15,661 nt of DNA from contig UQRG01000020.1 in NCBI GenBank assembly GCA_900543365.1, positions 1-15,661 on the forward strand, in the 5' to 3' direction. A program made the translations under genes and the position numbers. Numbering within the stretch: position 1 is the stretch's first letter; each line of letters opens with the position of its first letter. The notes beneath the pieces were generated by a model. It was given only the letters and a program-made list of their open reading frames with translations. It made no database searches and was not told the DNA's origin. Below, piece after piece: positions 13,784 to 15,661 of this stretch. This DNA is from an uncultured Eubacterium sp. (GTDB taxonomy: Bacteria > Bacillota > Clostridia > Lachnospirales > CAG-274).

Positions 13784-14671
13784 TTGCAAGGTTTAATTAC
13801 ATTTATTCAACAGTTTATAAATGGTTTGAGCTTAGGTAGTGTTTATGCCTTAATGGCTCTTGGTTACACAATGGTTTATGGCATTGCTAAAATGCTTAAT
13901 TTTGCTCACGGTGATATTATAATGGTTGGTGCATATACAGTATCTGTAGTTTGCACTACAATGGGACTTTCTCCTGTAATTGCTGTAATTGCCAGTGCAG
14001 TTATATGTACAGTTCTCGGTGTTACCATAGAGAAAATTGCTTATAAGCCGTTGAGGAGTGCATCACCACTTGTTGTCCTTATTACAGCCATTGGTGTGAG
14101 CTTTTTCTTACAAAGTGTTGCTTTACTTATATTTGGCTCTAATGCTAAAAAAGTACCACCAGTTGTTTCAATTAATAGTATTAAGGTAGGCAATGTTGAT
14201 TTGTCAGGTATTGCTGTTATTGTTATTGGTGTCACAATACTTATTATGATTGGACTTTCTTTATTTATTAATTGTACTAAAATAGGTAAGGCTATGCTTG
14301 CTGTGTCAGAGGATAAGGGTGCAGCAGAGTTAATGGGTATTAATGTTAATGCTACAATTTCTCTTACCTTTGCTATTGGTTCAGCTTTAGCTGCTGTTGC
14401 AGGGGTACTTTTTGTTAGCTCTTATGGCTATGTTGACCCATATACAGGTGCTTTACCTGGTATCAAGGCATTTGTTGCCGCTGTTCTTGGCGGTATTGGT
14501 TCTATACCTGGTGCTATGCTTGGCGGTGTTATATTAGGTGTTATAGAAAGTTTGTCAAAGGCTTATATTTCAACTAATTTATCAGACGCTATTGTATTTG
14601 GTGTACTTATTGTAGTGCTTCTTGTTAAGCCTACTGGTATACTTGGCAAAAAGAAAATAACAAAGGTTTAA
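13784..14671 (+). CDS. livH: Branched-chain amino-acid ABC transporter permease LivH
   Basis: A 295-residue integral membrane protein with about eight predicted spans. It has the LivH signature LGYTMVYGIAKMLNFAHGDIIMVGAY near 21-46, SEDKGAAELMGINV near 178-191 (cytoplasmic coupling loop to the ATPases) and LGGIGSIPGAMLGGVILGVIE near 237-257. It forms the membrane channel with LivM. The start is TTG at 13784: AAGGAGG ends 7 bases upstream, no ATG with a better site exists, and the protein then begins as in the family. Transcription probably continues from livJ through the inverted-repeat element. Confidence 0.93.
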   Translation: MQGLITFIQQFINGLSLGSVYALMALGYTMVYGIAKMLNFAHGDIIMVGAYTVSVVCTTMGLSPVIAVIASAVICTVLGVTIEKIAYKPLRSASPLVVLITAIGVSFFLQSVALLIFGSNAKKVPPVVSINSIKVGNVDLSGIAVIVIGVTILIMIGLSLFINCTKIGKAMLAVSEDKGAAELMGINVNATISLTFAIGSALAAVAGVLFVSSYGYVDPYTGALPGIKAFVAAVLGGIGSIPGAMLGGVILGVIESLSKAYISTNLSDAIVFGVLIVVLLVKPTGILGKKKITKV

Positions 14672-14686
14672 TAAAGGGTGGTTATT

Positions 14687-15628
14687 ATGAAGAATAAAAA
14701 GAATATTGTTTATGCAATTATTGCTGTAGTTGTATTTATAGCCCTTTTTGCCTTAGTTGAAGCAGGAGTTTTAAGCAGACAATATCAGGGCTTGTTAGTG
14801 CCTATCGGTGTTAATATTATGCTTGCTGTATCACTTAATCTTATAGTTGGATTTTTAGGCGAACTTTCATTAGGTCACGCTGGTTTTATGTCAGTTGGTG
14901 CTTATGCTGGCTGTTTATTTACGGTACATGCCAATTTGCCAACAGCAGTAGAGCTGCCATTGGCACTTATTATTGGTGGTTTAGTTGCAGCAGTTTTTGG
15001 ACTTATTATTGGTATTCCAGCTCTTAGATTAAAAGGTGACTACCTTGCTATTGTTACACTTGGTTTTGGAGAAATAATTCGTTCAGTGTTCAATTCCCTT
15101 GATTTTTTAGGTGGTTCAGGTGGTTTAAAGGGTATTGATAAGTCTAGTAATTATATTACAGCTTATGTTCTTGTTATTATTACTGTTTTAGTAATTGGCA
15201 ATCTTATTAAGTCTAAGCACGGTAGAGCAATTAAGGCAATTAGGGATAATGTAATTGCAGCAGAATCAGTAGGTATCAATGTAGTTTATTATAAGATATT
15301 TGCTTTTGTAATTTCAGCTTTCTTTGCTGGTGTAGCTGGTGTTTTATATGGTCACAATTTAGCTATATTAAAGCCTGCTACATTTAACTTTAACAAATCA
15401 ATTGAAATACTTGTTATGGTAGTATTAGGTGGTATGGGTAGTCTCCCAGGAAGTATTATTGCAGCTATTATACTTACAATATTGCCAGAGGTATTAAGAT
15501 TTTTAGCAGACTATAGAATGTTACTTTATGCCATTGCACTTATAGTGATGATGTTATTTAGTTCTAATCCAACTCTTGTTGCTTTTAGACAAAAGTTGTT
15601 TGGAAAAAAGAAAAAAGGAGGTAAGTAA
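14687..15628 (+). CDS. livM: Branched-chain amino-acid ABC transporter permease LivM
   Basis: A 313-residue membrane protein with a positively charged N-terminus (MKNKKN) and about eight spans. The signature SLNLIVGFLGELSLGHAGFM marks LivM. Further blocks are RLKGDYLAIVTLGFGEIIR, GRAIKAIRDNVIAAESVGIN (coupling loop to LivG/LivF) and LGGMGSLPGSIIAAIILTILPE. The frame can start at a GTG three codons upstream, but that codon lies inside the AAAGGGTGG ribosome binding site, so ATG at 14687 is preferred. It follows livH by 15 bases, and its stop is 2 bases before livG. Confidence 0.93.
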   Translation: MKNKKNIVYAIIAVVVFIALFALVEAGVLSRQYQGLLVPIGVNIMLAVSLNLIVGFLGELSLGHAGFMSVGAYAGCLFTVHANLPTAVELPLALIIGGLVAAVFGLIIGIPALRLKGDYLAIVTLGFGEIIRSVFNSLDFLGGSGGLKGIDKSSNYITAYVLVIITVLVIGNLIKSKHGRAIKAIRDNVIAAESVGINVVYYKIFAFVISAFFAGVAGVLYGHNLAILKPATFNFNKSIEILVMVVLGGMGSLPGSIIAAIILTILPEVLRFLADYRMLLYAIALIVMMLFSSNPTLVAFRQKLFGKKKKGGK

Positions 15629-15630
15629 TT

Positions 15631-15661
15631 ATGGCTTTATTAGAGGTTAAAGAATTAGGCA
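15631..15661 (+). CDS. livG: LivG ATPase, first 10 codons only
   Basis: ATG at 15631 follows AAAAGGAGGT, which overlaps the end of livM. The visible residues MALLEVKELG look like the first strand of a Liv ATP-binding subunit, where LLEVKxL is common. Position right after livM supports livG; the rest lies beyond the window. Confidence 0.75.
   Translation, partial: MALLEVKELG

Overview
The window looks like chromosomal DNA from a low-GC, AT-rich anaerobic Firmicute of the class Clostridia, most likely a gut lineage close to Lachnospiraceae. The clues are strong AGGAGG-type ribosome binding sites before nearly every gene, the IspH-ribosomal protein S1 fusion typical of Clostridia, a Na+-pump decarboxylase beta subunit, and AT-biased codons. 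No tRNA, rRNA, CRISPR array, phage module or intact transposase is visible. Lineage is inferred from gene content only.

Left part (1-5630): a ParB/Noc-like DNA-binding protein runs off the left edge on the minus strand, divergent from a small ferritin-like di-iron protein. Then comes the minus-strand pair acpS-nnr (holo-ACP synthase and bifunctional NAD(P)HX repair enzyme), divergent from a plus-strand cluster of birA, a 120-aa protein of unknown function and dusB. birA carries an in-frame TAA at codon 44 and has no convincing restart site, so it is annotated as a pseudogene (or a sequencing error or recoding case).

Middle (5655-7280): a minus-strand operon encodes the membrane beta subunit of a Na+-translocating biotin decarboxylase (OadB type) and a 39-aa OadG-like single-span protein. 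Its leader starts at a good promoter, folds into a structure closely resembling the yybP-ykoY (Mn2+) riboswitch, and ends in an intrinsic terminator that shares sequence with the aptamer closing stem. No biotin-carrier/carboxyltransferase subunit is nearby.

Right part (7280-15661): a long plus-strand run. It has an RpiR-family regulator, an HI0933/BaiN-like flavoprotein, an AroH-type chorismate mutase fused to cytidylate kinase, an IspH-S1 fusion, and then a branched-chain amino-acid-type ABC transporter (lipoprotein binding protein, permeases LivH and LivM, first codons of LivG). The IspH-S1 junction carries an embedded ribosome binding site and start codon, and codon use changes sharply there, suggesting that free S1 is also made. 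A roughly 174-bp element with 18-bp terminal inverted repeats lies between livJ and livH and can form two competing mRNA hairpins.

The main candidates for something new are the riboswitch-controlled oadB operon, the AroH-Cmk fusion, the S1 internal start, the inverted-repeat element in the liv operon, and the broken birA in a genome that encodes a biotin-dependent Na+ pump.
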